From Planctomycetota bacterium (GTDB lineage: Bacteria; Planctomycetota; Phycisphaerae; Phycisphaerales; Phycisphaeraceae): DNA of 64,000 bases. The stretch lies in contig JAJRRC010000037.1 in the NCBI GenBank assembly GCA_024279865.1, forward strand, positions 21,434-85,433, given 5' to 3'. Below, one piece after another: positions 10,201-17,965 of the stretch (the first letter of the stretch is position 1; each line of letters opens with the position of its first letter). Below the pieces are notes generated by a model, which was not told the DNA's origin, searched no databases, and saw only the letters and a program-made list of their open reading frames with translations. The position numbers and the translations under genes are program-made.

Positions 10201-11739
10201 GGCGAATTCAAAATACAACTGCAAGCGTTGGTTTCTGCGGGCAAAGCAAAAATTCTCTCAAGGCCAAGCGTATTAACGCTTGATAACCGTCAAGCATCCA
10301 TTCGCGTGGGCGAGGAAATTCCCGTGGCGACCAGTACCGCGGGTGCGATTACAGGCGACAAAATCAGCTTTAAGTTTCAATACATCCCCATTGGCATTTT
10401 ACTCAACGTCAGGCCACGGGTCAGCCGCAACGGCGATTATGTCAGTATGCAAATTGATGGGATTGTTTCCGCCAAAGTACCCGGCGAAGACTTGGAACTG
10501 CGTGATACCAAAACCAATGAGATCCTCGCAAGCGCGCCGCAGATTAGTACCCGTCGCGTGCAAACGTATAGTCGCGTCGCCAACAACACGCCGTTTATTA
10601 TTGGTGGGTTGATTGCAGAGGATGATGTGGATTTAGAGAAAAAAGTTACGTTGCTAGGCGATATTCCCTTGATCGGAAAACTTTTTACTTCCTCAGCCAA
10701 GGCCAAGCTCAAACGTGAGGTGATTATTGTGATTACGCCTTATGTGTTGCCGACCAATCAGCTTGCCGGCCGGAATATGCCCAAGGATGAAGATTCGTTT
10801 GATAGCTTTGGCAACGAACTGTTTCGTGATGCGTATCGTATTCGAGCTGCGGATGTTTTTGATTTAACTTTTTTGCGTGAACATCTGGGCTTGCAACGTC
10901 TCACCGATCTAACCAATCAAGTCGTGTCCCGCAATGCCTCCTTGGCTCAAACCTATCCGTTTGATCGGTTCGTGGAGAATCGCATCCCAGGCGAACGGAT
11001 TTTGGTCTATCGTCAAATGTATGGCGTGATTAAACGCCACCACCTTGACGAGCAAATCCGCTTACGCAAATTGATTTTCTTTGAACCTCAAAAAGAGACG
11101 GAAAACAAAGGGGCCGCGACTGGGTTTGAAGTGCGGTTCCTCTTGGCATCATTGGAAAAACAGTTGGGTTTGGGGGTGGCTTCCTCGACAGACGAGCCAG
11201 ATTTAGAGCGTTTGTTTGGCGCGTTAAAAGGCAAGGCCGTGGCTTTAACCTGGACCCGTCAGCGGTATACGCAAAAGAGTCGAGACCTGCTCGCGCAGCC
11301 TGTGCCGCAGGTGAGTATTGTCGATTGTGCGGATCGCCAAGCATGGTCCAATGAACTTTGGACACGCAATCAGATCGATAAAAATGGCAATCAGCGTTAT
11401 ACCATTTTGCTTCACAGTGCCAAGGATTTGGATCGGCTCAAACGGGCGATTATTCTCAAGCAGACGGTGGCGATGAATGCGCGAGAAAACGCGATTACAT
11501 TGGCGAACTTTGCCGTGGGCCGTCAGTTGTTGATGCCGACGGTGAAGCGTGACAAAGTTTATTTGGTGGACGATCAGGTTGCCAAATACTTTTTCTATAC
11601 CGAGCTATACTATCCGGCTGTGCGAGAAGAATTGCAGCGTGATGCGGAGGCTTTGAAAAACATGCTCAAGGCCAGTAGCATGAGGCGATTGCTCGATGAT
11701 CCCAATGGGGCCGACCGGCCGGCTCAATGGAAGCCTTGA
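7246..11739 (+). CDS. ABC exporter-secretin fusion (putative polyprotein)
   Basis: One uninterrupted frame of about 1,497 codons. Residues 35-330 form an MsbA-like ABC exporter membrane domain. The nucleotide-binding domain follows, with Walker A GPSGAGKST at residue 401, signature LSRGEKQ (Arg in place of the usual second Gly), Walker B ILILDEATASLD and the THRP H-loop. At residues 614-642 comes a second hydrophobic stretch with basic N-side and AMA-A end, as in a signal peptide cleaved after about nt 9171. A Lys/Thr/Pro-rich linker follows, then a secretin core at roughly residues 926-1171 (VEAMVLEISKSALDQLGVQW, LSRPSVLTLDN, PFIIGGLI, VIIVITPYVLP), and about 325 C-terminal residues of unknown fold. 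GGAGG at 7233-7237 lies 8 nt before GTG 7246; ATG 7276 is the alternative start. An independent internal start for the secretin cannot be excluded. Confidence 0.85.
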   Translation: MGVRLWRTVVMTKPQTSQSTSSGNEATSTTQRVAVLFKPYSATLVGVVLFMLVLTGVNMLRPFFIKLLFDEVFPGQGNPLGNLGLLMFILLGVMIVYVARNILFYYSKSAAVTVGENFCFTIRKRLFEYLQQLNMRFFRQNNAGEVSSRLMNDSFVIQQFIADDLPKLLQAIFTFVGVLAIIYAVNWPLALVSTIVLPLHLLTHHYFKRPIKEASREASSQLSLVHGDLIEKFLGAEVVKGFAGEQRESEAFGRAIDRSRKSQLKSKSYHIVQKVIADLLVGVGTVGLLGFGAYQVLKPVDPMRAGTFIMFFAYVGMLYPTVIDLMSGLAKFTRTTASVDRIFDMLQTGQQEQQLDHEGPKPPIRGELVFRNVDFGYVQGIPVLKKVSFTVSPGQVCAIVGPSGAGKSTLVSLLPLFNEATRGSVELDGLDVKDIDLTYLRQNIGVAFQECFLFNSSIEENLRYANPNATTRQIMDVAKRTGADDFIQKLPDGYETLVGENGVNLSRGEKQRITLMRAMLKKPKILILDEATASLDAASESQVIPAILEFMHGKTTLMITHRPQLLEHADQVIQLQEGRVVYQGSSKTFDHEAFAGNLVSPSPVQRDTKEGSDRWPVLRNLAMLLSMGLVGTSLIMTTPAMAATAAEKVTAKKTAPKISPKVTKKTIQKSTIPHAIFEPMVGLNDLQVAELLDVIAAKLKAQGYSNRNQADHRKQMPQLEDYRNVQLLSKTQGAAVHLVQLGLKTFRSQPVHLWIAGTIVQGNTQKPMDLEPLKASLAQARKSLQTHQETLKVGDLAIETLRLSYIEPDRCLAVLKTLGYQVIEYKAGAKGPGRHQMINPDKKVDPKNLPVVVAVPGTDATQLVGGIKVAKGAFGLTMTPSIPSPLPDHTAAAPLMELLILHDPARPQQHAKLLDLIHHTIDVPARQILVEAMVLEISKSALDQLGVQWELQTAKANLTSLQIGRLPDLAAGETPAMDIGLGNIFGEFKIQLQALVSAGKAKILSRPSVLTLDNRQASIRVGEEIPVATSTAGAITGDKISFKFQYIPIGILLNVRPRVSRNGDYVSMQIDGIVSAKVPGEDLELRDTKTNEILASAPQISTRRVQTYSRVANNTPFIIGGLIAEDDVDLEKKVTLLGDIPLIGKLFTSSAKAKLKREVIIVITPYVLPTNQLAGRNMPKDEDSFDSFGNELFRDAYRIRAADVFDLTFLREHLGLQRLTDLTNQVVSRNASLAQTYPFDRFVENRIPGERILVYRQMYGVIKRHHLDEQIRLRKLIFFEPQKETENKGAATGFEVRFLLASLEKQLGLGVASSTDEPDLERLFGALKGKAVALTWTRQRYTQKSRDLLAQPVPQVSIVDCADRQAWSNELWTRNQIDKNGNQRYTILLHSAKDLDRLKRAIILKQTVAMNARENAITLANFAVGRQLLMPTVKRDKVYLVDDQVAKYFFYTELYYPAVREELQRDAEALKNMLKASSMRRLLDDPNGADRPAQWKP

Positions 11740-11765
11740 TTTTTAATTGGTACGAAAGAGATTTG

Positions 11766-12425
11766 ATGCAGTATGACATCCATCAAGTGTTGACGAATCC
11801 TGATTTTTCGCAGCCTTGGGATAGCCCCGCTTGGGACAAGGCTGCGGTGGTGCAGATCGATCAATTTCGCCCTGAAAGTGGCGAGCATCATCCAACCACC
11901 CACGCCAAAGTTCTCTACGATGACAAAGGACTTTATGTTTACTTTCAAGTGCAGGACCAATTTGTTCATAGCACGGTGACGGATTTGCAAGGGTCGGTTT
12001 GCAAGGATAGCTGTGTTGAATTTTTTGTGGAACCCATCGCGGGCAAAAACTATTTTAACTTTGAAATTAACTGTGGTGGCACCATGTTGCTTTACTACAT
12101 TGAAGATATACAAATAACCCCCAAACGTTACAAAGAAGTTTCTGCTGAAGATTGTCAGATGGTTGAAATCCATGCGATGATGCCCAAGGTGGTCGATCCG
12201 GAAATCGTTGAGCCGACGACTTGGACGATGGGATTTTTTATTCCGTTTGCACTGTTTGAAAAGTATCTGGGGCAGACCGTCGAGCCGGGACAGTGGCGTG
12301 GCAACTTTTATAAATGTGGCAGTCTCAAACCCCATTGGGCCAGTTGGGCTCCGATGGCCGGCAAGCAACTACAGTTTCATCAACCCCAGTTGTTTGGCTC
12401 TTTGCGATTTGTCCCAGCTCCGTAG
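11766..12425 (+). CDS. CBM9-like (DOMON-type) carbohydrate-binding domain protein
   Basis: This protein of about 219 residues has no signal peptide and appears to be a single CBM9-like beta-sandwich. The pattern WDSPAWDKA, then AKVLYDDKGLYVYFQVQD, CVEFFVEP and YFNFEINCGG is that of the CBM9-2 family found beside sugar-processing enzymes. It may bind a saccharide or haem; no catalytic residues are seen. ATG 11766 is preceded by GAAAGAG. ATG 11727 is an upstream option that overlaps the end of the ABC-secretin gene by 13 bp, so the two may be cotranscribed. Confidence 0.7.
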   Translation: MQYDIHQVLTNPDFSQPWDSPAWDKAAVVQIDQFRPESGEHHPTTHAKVLYDDKGLYVYFQVQDQFVHSTVTDLQGSVCKDSCVEFFVEPIAGKNYFNFEINCGGTMLLYYIEDIQITPKRYKEVSAEDCQMVEIHAMMPKVVDPEIVEPTTWTMGFFIPFALFEKYLGQTVEPGQWRGNFYKCGSLKPHWASWAPMAGKQLQFHQPQLFGSLRFVPAP

Positions 12426-12461
12426 AGTGTGATTGAATCACGGACCACGTTTGGTAAGAAT

Positions 12462-12497
12462 CCGAATCTTCGGCCCCGCAAGGGCCTCAGAGTTCGG
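12462..12497. other. stem-loop downstream of the CBM9-like gene
   Basis: Nested inverted repeats: outer arms CCGAA (12462-12466) and TTCGG (12493-12497), inner arms GGCCC (12472-12476) and GGGCC (12482-12486). It may act as a terminator, but no T-tract longer than three follows. Confidence 0.4.
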
Positions 12498-12577
12498 CTT
12501 TGTGATCGTTGGGATTTTCCGGGGGTGGGGTGGGGAATTTTGGTGTGGAGTTCCTTGTTGTGCCGACGACATAGGGT

Positions 12578-13156
12578 ATGCCTACGATTTTAATAGCCTT
12601 GGGCGCTGTGAGTGGCGTGGTGATGGTCATCTCGCTGGCGTGGCCTCTGTTGATGCACTTTAAATTGCTGCGTCACAAATTGCATCGGATCGGCCGGATG
12701 CGTGCGCAGCCTCGGTATCGCAAAGCAGACGCATTTCTAGATGAATCACAACGCCATACCCTTGAGTCGTTGCAAGCGATGATGGGCGAGCAATTGGCGG
12801 TTTTTCCACGTATCCGCTTGGCGGAATTGTTGACGCTTGCCAAGGGGGATCTGGCTCACAACCCAAAACTAGGCCAGTTTGTACAGACGCAGACGGTGGA
12901 CTTTGCGGTGTGTGATCGCAGTAGCCATCAGATTATGTTGGTGGTGGAGCTTCGCAATGCAGAGGATCAAACACCTGCGACCCTCGCGCGTCGCGCTCAA
13001 CTGGATGACGTGTTGGAAATGGCAGGGATTCCGCTGTTGCCGATCACGCACCAAGTTCCCAAGTCGACCCATCAGTTGGCCAAGAGTGTGCAGGAATCCT
13101 TGGTAAGTTTTTTAGACTCCGCCCACACTTCAAAGAAGTCTATCCAAGCTGCTTGA
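12578..13156 (+). CDS. membrane-anchored DUF2726-like protein
   Basis: A 192-residue product. Residues 5-28 form one membrane segment. The rest resembles DUF2726, a restriction-endonuclease-like fold often found on topoisomerase- or helicase-like proteins: VFPRIRLAELLTL, the acidic strand QTVDFAVCDRSSHQIMLVVEL, then LDDVLEMAGIPLLPI. The D..(13 residues)..E.R pattern is compatible with a nuclease-type core, but activity is unproven. It stands alone between two stem-loops. Function is not known. Confidence 0.65.
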   Translation: MPTILIALGAVSGVVMVISLAWPLLMHFKLLRHKLHRIGRMRAQPRYRKADAFLDESQRHTLESLQAMMGEQLAVFPRIRLAELLTLAKGDLAHNPKLGQFVQTQTVDFAVCDRSSHQIMLVVELRNAEDQTPATLARRAQLDDVLEMAGIPLLPITHQVPKSTHQLAKSVQESLVSFLDSAHTSKKSIQAA

Positions 13157-13320
13157 ATCCGTGCGGTCACGCTCCCCAATAGTGGGGAAGCCCACAAGAA
13201 TCATATCTTGCGATTTTTCGTCGTTGTGTTGCGTTTATGGGTCGTCTGTTGCGGTGAGGCGAGGCGTTGCCTGCATGGTTGTTTGCGAATCTTCCCCTTC
13301 TTACTGATAACTAATAGCTT

Positions 13321-13360
13321 AAAAATGATGGCTGTCCCAGTTGGAACAGCCATCATTTTT
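13321..13360. terminator. bidirectional intrinsic terminator
   Basis: A perfect 15-bp stem, AAAAATGATGGCTGT paired with its complement at 13346-13360, has a 10-nt loop and ends in T/A tracts on both strands. It lies between the DUF2726-like gene and the convergent pseudopilin gene and can serve both. Confidence 0.85.
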
Positions 13361-13404
13361 AGATCAAGCCCAAAGGCTTTTTTTTATGTTTGCGTGGGAA
13401 ACCC

Positions 13405-14241
13405 TCAGTCGATTTCCACGGTGGCCTGCCAACCATTGCCGAGCATGACCGCGGCATGTTTGTCTTGGAAGGACCTAAAAAGATTGTCGTCGATCTGTCT
13501 AAAAGATCCGTATCTGGTGTCCAGCTTATTGTGCGTGGCTTCAAAAGAGACATGGTTGTCGTTAAACCCAACGCTGCCACGCCATTCATTGGTGCCTAAA
13601 GTGGGGTTGGTGTGGACCGATTTAATCTTGAAGGCACCCTCGCCAATCGTAGCGCCCAGATTGTTTCCAGCAACCGTCCCATCATTATCTTTTGCACGAT
13701 CAGAGATCACGACAGCTTCGCTGTTGGAAGTATCACGCCATTCATTGGGTCGCTGAAAGCTATTGGTTCCGGCATTTTTCATTTTCAGCAACGCATAGGA
13801 GAAATTAGCCGAAGAGATCGTGCCCGTGGTCCAAGGGTCCTTGGTTTCTGCAGGGCTGACTGCATAAGCACCGGTAAAGTAGTTGTCGTCGAGCAACTCT
13901 TGGTAACGAGCTTCGACCATGCAGCCACTGCCGATACCAACAGCAGGGTCGGCATATCCCGCGACGGTGACCAACTGCCCTGTGGTGCTACGGCCGGGAT
14001 AGTAGGTGTTGTTGCCTTGGGAGAACAGAACCAAGCCGGTCTGGATGCCTCGAACCTGTGTGGAGTTCTGCATTTGACGGGCGGTCCGACGAGCTGCTCC
14101 CAACGCGGGCAACAGGATTCCGATCAACAAGGCGATGATCGAAATCACGACTAAAAGCTCAATTAGAGTAAACGCAAAAGATTGTTTTTGTGCAGAGCAA
14201 CGTGTTGTATGGCTGCCTGTCTGTTTTGAAAAAATGACCAT
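13405..14241 (-). CDS. type IV pilin-like / type II secretion pseudopilin
   Basis: A 278-residue protein with a class III signal: after a basic leader of about 22 residues comes FTLIELLVVISIIALLIGIL, the prepilin peptidase site and first helix with Glu5. The remaining region is rich in Gly, Thr, Asn and Ser, as in the exported pilin-like proteins common in Planctomycetota. AAAGGA lies just upstream of the ATG. No pilus or T2SS assembly genes flank it, so it is an orphan here. The secretin fused to the ABC exporter 2 kb upstream is the only possible partner in this window, and that link is speculation. Confidence 0.85.
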   Translation of the reverse strand: MVIFSKQTGSHTTRCSAQKQSFAFTLIELLVVISIIALLIGILLPALGAARRTARQMQNSTQVRGIQTGLVLFSQGNNTYYPGRSTTGQLVTVAGYADPAVGIGSGCMVEARYQELLDDNYFTGAYAVSPAETKDPWTTGTISSANFSYALLKMKNAGTNSFQRPNEWRDTSNSEAVVISDRAKDNDGTVAGNNLGATIGEGAFKIKSVHTNPTLGTNEWRGSVGFNDNHVSFEATHNKLDTRYGSFRQIDDNLFRSFQDKHAAVMLGNGWQATVEID

Positions 14242-14379
14242 GATGCGATTTCCTTTAAATAAAGAGATAGAAAAATTGCAAAGGCTTCCGCCTGAGATGT
14301 AATAATAGTAGTTCGTGGGGGGAGGCTTTCAATGGTAAAATATCGCGATTTTGGGTGTTTTCTTGCGAATTGGCATGAA

Positions 14380-14402
14380 ACGACCTGTTTGGAACAGGTC
14401 GT
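14380..14402 (-). terminator. stem-loop after fhcA
   Basis: Arms ACGACCTGTT and AACAGGTCGT (10 bp, 3-nt loop) start 6 bp beyond the fhcA stop codon. On the minus strand it is followed by only TTTC, so it is a weak terminator candidate. Confidence 0.5.
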
Positions 14403-14407
14403 AATGA

Positions 14408-15898
14408 TCAAGGACTCAGCCGTTGTCCACAAAAGGGCAAGGCCAAGCTGCCTCGGTCGAGGATTATTTTGCCTGCTTTGATGACATAGCGGGGGGACTC
14501 GAACATCACTTGAGCATTGGTTGGCAAGTTCGCGTAGACCGCGACATCGGCATCGGCATTGGGGCCGAGGTGACCTTTGTTTTTTAATCCCAAAGCTTTG
14601 GCGGGGGCCGCGCGGGTGATGATCGCAATTTCGTAGAGAGTCATTTCTCGTTGGATTTGCTTGAGGCCGGTCTGTTCAGTCGCTGCTCGGTGACAGCGGG
14701 CGAGTTGTTCATCCCGAAAGGGTTTGTTCATCAGCAGGGCAATGAGTTGGGGGTAGTGCATAAAGCTTCCGCCGTTGGGATGGTCTACGGTTAATGCATA
14801 CCGCCAGGGGTCATCCCAAAGCAGAGCCAGTTCCAGCCCGATGGCCCATTGCAATGCGTGGGCTGCTTTGTGGGGTTGATGGGTTAAGGGCATGACCCCA
14901 AAGCAATCCTCATTAAACGTTTCACTGAAGAAGGCAGGTCGGGTTGGCGAAGACGTTTGTTGATAGAGCTTGTATTCCAAAGGCAAGTCGGCGGTGGCGG
15001 TCATGGCGGGGCCGAAGCTGACAAGGCCGAGGTCCGCGGTGATGCGGGGGGATTGGGCGAGTTGGTTTAAGAGGTCGGGGACCGCACTTTTTACGCCTGT
15101 GTTTTTCGTTTTGCCGTAACAGTAGTATTGCAAGTGCGCGAGGTGGGCTCGCTGGCCATCAAGGCTTTGAATCATCTCGCGGGTAATGGTGACGTTGCCC
15201 GCTTCGCCGAGTTGTGGGCCATGCACATGCACCGGATGGGAGAGTTCCAGTTCGTCGGCCGTTTGAGCAAGCAACGTTAATACCGTCCGGGGTGTGACAG
15301 GCGTATGACCCACCGTGTCGTCCAAGCTCTCAATGCGATGTTGCGTTGGGTTCTGTCGCCAACGGCTCACCCCTGCGGGGTTCACGGCTTTGATTCCAAA
15401 ACTGCGACTTGTTTTGAGAATTTGAGCGATCAATGCTTTGGCCTTCGCTTTATCTCCTTTGGCAAGATGGGCGATGATTGCTTCGTGGTTTCCCATGAGC
15501 GTCAGAAGCCCGGTATCGAGGTAAGGGATCGCGTCGAGTTGCAGATGGGCATAGTCCGAACTCACGGGTGGGACCGCTGCTTCAATGGCGGTGGTGTAGC
15601 CAAGCGAAGCATAGCGTTGTCCGGTTTGCAGGGCTGTGGGAACGACCGGGGCATAGGCGGCCGTGGATTGGATCATCCGAGCGGCTGTGGTGGCGGGCGA
15701 GGCAATGTGGGTGTGCATTTCAATGCCGCCTGGCATGACGACGTTGCCAGTGATGTCCAGAACTTTCACCGGTTGATTCGTGGGCAACGAGTTCGTCATT
15801 TTGCCATTGACAATAAAAAGGTCTTGGATCTGGCCATCGATGCCATTGGCAGGGTCGTAGAGCAGACCTCCTTTAAGATGCAGTGCGGTGGTCATCAT
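14408..15898 (-). CDS. fhcA: formylmethanofuran dehydrogenase subunit A / formyltransferase-hydrolase complex FhcA
   Basis: This 496-residue protein of the amidohydrolase superfamily matches FwdA/FhcA: MPGGIEMHTHIASP carries the metal-binding H-x-H near residue 60, followed by YASLGYTTAIEAAVPP, LMGNHE, and a C-terminal GLKNKGHLGPNADADVAVY. In bacteria with tetrahydromethanopterin, the Fhc complex hydrolyses the formyl group carried by a methanofuran analogue to formate, the last step of formaldehyde oxidation. Two ATGs open the gene (15898 and 15895). The start overlaps the end of fhcB by 26 bp, so the pair is translationally linked. fhcC and fhcD are not in the window. Confidence 0.88.
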   Translation of the reverse strand: MMTTALHLKGGLLYDPANGIDGQIQDLFIVNGKMTNSLPTNQPVKVLDITGNVVMPGGIEMHTHIASPATTAARMIQSTAAYAPVVPTALQTGQRYASLGYTTAIEAAVPPVSSDYAHLQLDAIPYLDTGLLTLMGNHEAIIAHLAKGDKAKAKALIAQILKTSRSFGIKAVNPAGVSRWRQNPTQHRIESLDDTVGHTPVTPRTVLTLLAQTADELELSHPVHVHGPQLGEAGNVTITREMIQSLDGQRAHLAHLQYYCYGKTKNTGVKSAVPDLLNQLAQSPRITADLGLVSFGPAMTATADLPLEYKLYQQTSSPTRPAFFSETFNEDCFGVMPLTHQPHKAAHALQWAIGLELALLWDDPWRYALTVDHPNGGSFMHYPQLIALLMNKPFRDEQLARCHRAATEQTGLKQIQREMTLYEIAIITRAAPAKALGLKNKGHLGPNADADVAVYANLPTNAQVMFESPRYVIKAGKIILDRGSLALPFCGQRLSP

Positions 15899-16913
15899 GC
15901 CCCCCCCGGAACTTCCCCCGCCCCCGGAAGTCCCCGCCGGTTTCCCCCAATTTTTTAAAGAGGGCGATCATTGGATCTGCCGGGGCGGTGGTGGGGTCAT
16001 CACATTGCCATTGAAGCGTGGTGTCCGCGAGCATGATGCGAGCTGCTACTTTCATCGGTGACAAAGAAAAACTGACAGCAGCTTGTGGGTCGGGTTGTTC
16101 ATCAATGGCAATGCGTTGACAGATGGAGGGAGCTTGAAGTTTTCCCACATGAATGAGTAGATCAACCGCTTGCCGAGCGAGAAGGGTTTGCAAAGGTGGG
16201 CAAGATGTTGGCGTCGCTTTGGCAAAATCAATGCCGCCGAGCTGAGGGTTGATGCCAGTGATCCAGAGCAGTTGGTCGATCAAGCCTCGGAAGTTCCCCC
16301 GGAAGTTCCGGGGGAACTTTGGTTTGGCTTTGTCGGGTTGTTCCCAGACGGCCACGCGATGCTGGGTTTGCATGGCCCCTGCATAACGATGGGCTGCACT
16401 TAGAGCTTGAGGCGTGGTTTGTGCATCGCATTCAAGAATCAAATATAAATTAAAGGGGTCTGACCCCTTTTTAATATCTGACCCCGCATGACGGTGTGCC
16501 GCACTGAGGGTTTGAGGAGTCGTTTGTGTATTGCATTCAAGGATTAGATAATCCGAATTTAAGGTGTCGGGTATTTTTTCGAGGTTTTGCACGTCACCGA
16601 GTGTTTGGATTTTTTGAACGCAAGGGGATTCCTTTGGAAGCTTCAGGGGGGAGGCTTGGTGCCAAACTTTTTGACCTCGGGTGATGCAGAGGTCTGTTGG
16701 CAAGGCAATGCGAGCCTTGCAAAGTTGGGCTGCGGTGATGGCAGCTTGTTGAGCTTCAAGGGTTAAATGGTCGAGGCCCACAAAGGTGGGAGCAATCGAT
16801 TGGGCCAGTAGATTGCAGGCTTGGGTGAGTGCGTCGTTGACGGACGCTGATTTGCCGTGAATCATCGCGGCAAAGGGTAAGTCTGATTGTTGATTTGCAG
16901 CTTCTATAGCCAT
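15873..16913 (-). CDS. fhcB: formylmethanofuran dehydrogenase subunit B-like protein (FhcB), with repeat insertions
   Basis: A 346-residue product upstream of fhcA. Assignment rests on position and on the reduced FwdB/FhcB-like pattern (MIHGKSASVNDALTQAC, QQAAITAAQLCKARIALPTD). The metal-binding Cys motifs of true FwdB are absent, as is usual in bacterial FhcB. The gene is distorted. Residues around 118-175 hold a tandem duplication (LILECNTQTTPQTLSAAHRHAG, then LILECDAQTTPQALSAAHRYAG) joined by a peptide encoded by a REP-like palindrome. A G-rich repeat encodes residues about 197-209, and another the last 20 residues. Despite this the frame is intact. Function may be reduced. Confidence 0.65.
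   Translation of the reverse strand: MAIEAANQQSDLPFAAMIHGKSASVNDALTQACNLLAQSIAPTFVGLDHLTLEAQQAAITAAQLCKARIALPTDLCITRGQKVWHQASPLKLPKESPCVQKIQTLGDVQNLEKIPDTLNSDYLILECNTQTTPQTLSAAHRHAGSDIKKGSDPFNLYLILECDAQTTPQALSAAHRYAGAMQTQHRVAVWEQPDKAKPKFPRNFRGNFRGLIDQLLWITGINPQLGGIDFAKATPTSCPPLQTLLARQAVDLLIHVGKLQAPSICQRIAIDEQPDPQAAVSFSLSPMKVAARIMLADTTLQWQCDDPTTAPADPMIALFKKLGETGGDFRGRGKFRGGHDDHRTAS
15900..15952. repeat. G-rich dispersed repeat in the 3' end of fhcB
   Basis: C-tract units with an exact CCCCCGGAAG core at 15921-15930. Read on the minus strand they encode the Gly/Arg-rich C-terminus of FhcB (GGDFRGRGKFRGG). Confidence 0.75.
16287..16322. repeat. G-rich dispersed repeat inside fhcB
   Basis: Two cores in inverted arrangement (CCCCCGGAAG at 16296-16305, then TTCCGGGGGAACTT) are encoded in frame as FPRNFRGNFRG. 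Confidence 0.75.
16381..16551. repeat. 66-bp tandem duplication flanking a REP-like palindrome
   Basis: Two 66-bp units (16381-16446 and 16486-16551) match at about 51 of 66 positions. Between them sits the palindrome AAAGGGGTC-T-GACCCCTTT (16452-16470) and a partial second GACCCC. The whole block is in frame in fhcB. Confidence 0.8.
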
Positions 16914-16943
16914 GATAGAAACGCAGGCTGGGGTTGAGTTTGT

Positions 16944-17945
16944 TTACGATTCAGTGAGGATGGCATTAAGCTTGGTCAATTCATCTTCAGAAAACTGAGG
17001 GTTCTCCAGAACCTTGACGTTTTGTTTGATCTGATCGACCTTGCTGGCTCCGATGAGTACGCTGGTGACTCGCTTATCATTGAGGGCCCAGGCCAACGCC
17101 ATTTCCGCGAGGGTTTGTCCGCGTTGGCGTGCATGATCGTTGAGCTGATGGATTTTGCGTCGCAGGTCGGTGGTGACTTGGTCGGGTTTGAGAAAGCCCT
17201 TCGGGTCCGCTGCGCGTGAATCTTTGGGTAGAGGCTCTGAGAGATAGCGATCTGTTAAGAGTCCCTGTGCCAAGGGACAAAAGCAGATAACGCCCATGCC
17301 TGCATCTTCGGTGTGTGGGAACAGGTCTGTTTGCGGCCCTTGGCTGAGCATGTTGTAGCAAACTTGGTGAATCAACAGGCGGGTATAGTCTTTGTTTTCC
17401 ACCGCTTGGACAGCTTGCTGGGTTTGCTCGCCTGTATAGTTACTGATGCCTGCGTACAAAGCTTTACCTTGTTTGACTGCGGTATCGAGCGCGCCGAGTG
17501 TTTCATCGAGCGGTGTTTGGGGGTCGGGTCGATGGTGGTAGAAGATATCGACGTAGTCGACCTTCATGCGTTTGAGGGAAGCGTCGAGACTTGAGAGCAG
17601 ATACTTTCGTGATCCCCAGTCGGCATAGGGGCCCGGTCCCATGCCGTAGCCTGCCTTAGTCGAGATGATCAGTTCATCGCGTGGCAGTTGCTTGAGGATT
17701 TTACGAAAGCGTTTTTCTGCGGACCCTGGCGGTGGGCCGTAGTTATTCGCCAGGTCAAAATGGGTAATACCAAGATCAAACGCAGTGAAGCAGAGTTGTT
17801 CTGCCTCGCTGTCATCGGCATGGTTGCCGAAGTTATGCCAAAGTCCGAAGCTGACTGCTGGTAGGAGCAGTCCGCTTTTTCCGCAACGTCGAAACCAGTT
17901 GCGAGGGACGCGGTTATACCGATTGATCGCAGGTGTGTAAGCCAT
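16944..17945 (-). CDS. aldo/keto reductase, YghZ/Gpr type
   Basis: This 333-residue NADPH-dependent (beta/alpha)8 reductase has the catalytic tetrad in context: Asp in FDLANNYG with the Tyr, Lys in STKAGYGM, His in FYHHRPDP. MGPGPYADWGSRKYL and NMLSQGPQTDLFPH match the YghZ (L-glyceraldehyde-3-phosphate reductase) and Kv-beta-like subgroup. The C-terminal cofactor site SVLIGASKVDQI is present. The likely role is reduction of small aldehydes, possibly methylglyoxal. It lies 31 bp upstream of fhcB on the same strand and may be cotranscribed. Confidence 0.88.
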   Translation of the reverse strand: MAYTPAINRYNRVPRNWFRRCGKSGLLLPAVSFGLWHNFGNHADDSEAEQLCFTAFDLGITHFDLANNYGPPPGSAEKRFRKILKQLPRDELIISTKAGYGMGPGPYADWGSRKYLLSSLDASLKRMKVDYVDIFYHHRPDPQTPLDETLGALDTAVKQGKALYAGISNYTGEQTQQAVQAVENKDYTRLLIHQVCYNMLSQGPQTDLFPHTEDAGMGVICFCPLAQGLLTDRYLSEPLPKDSRAADPKGFLKPDQVTTDLRRKIHQLNDHARQRGQTLAEMALAWALNDKRVTSVLIGASKVDQIKQNVKVLENPQFSEDELTKLNAILTES

Positions 17946-17965
17946 GTTTGTGATCCATTTATATC

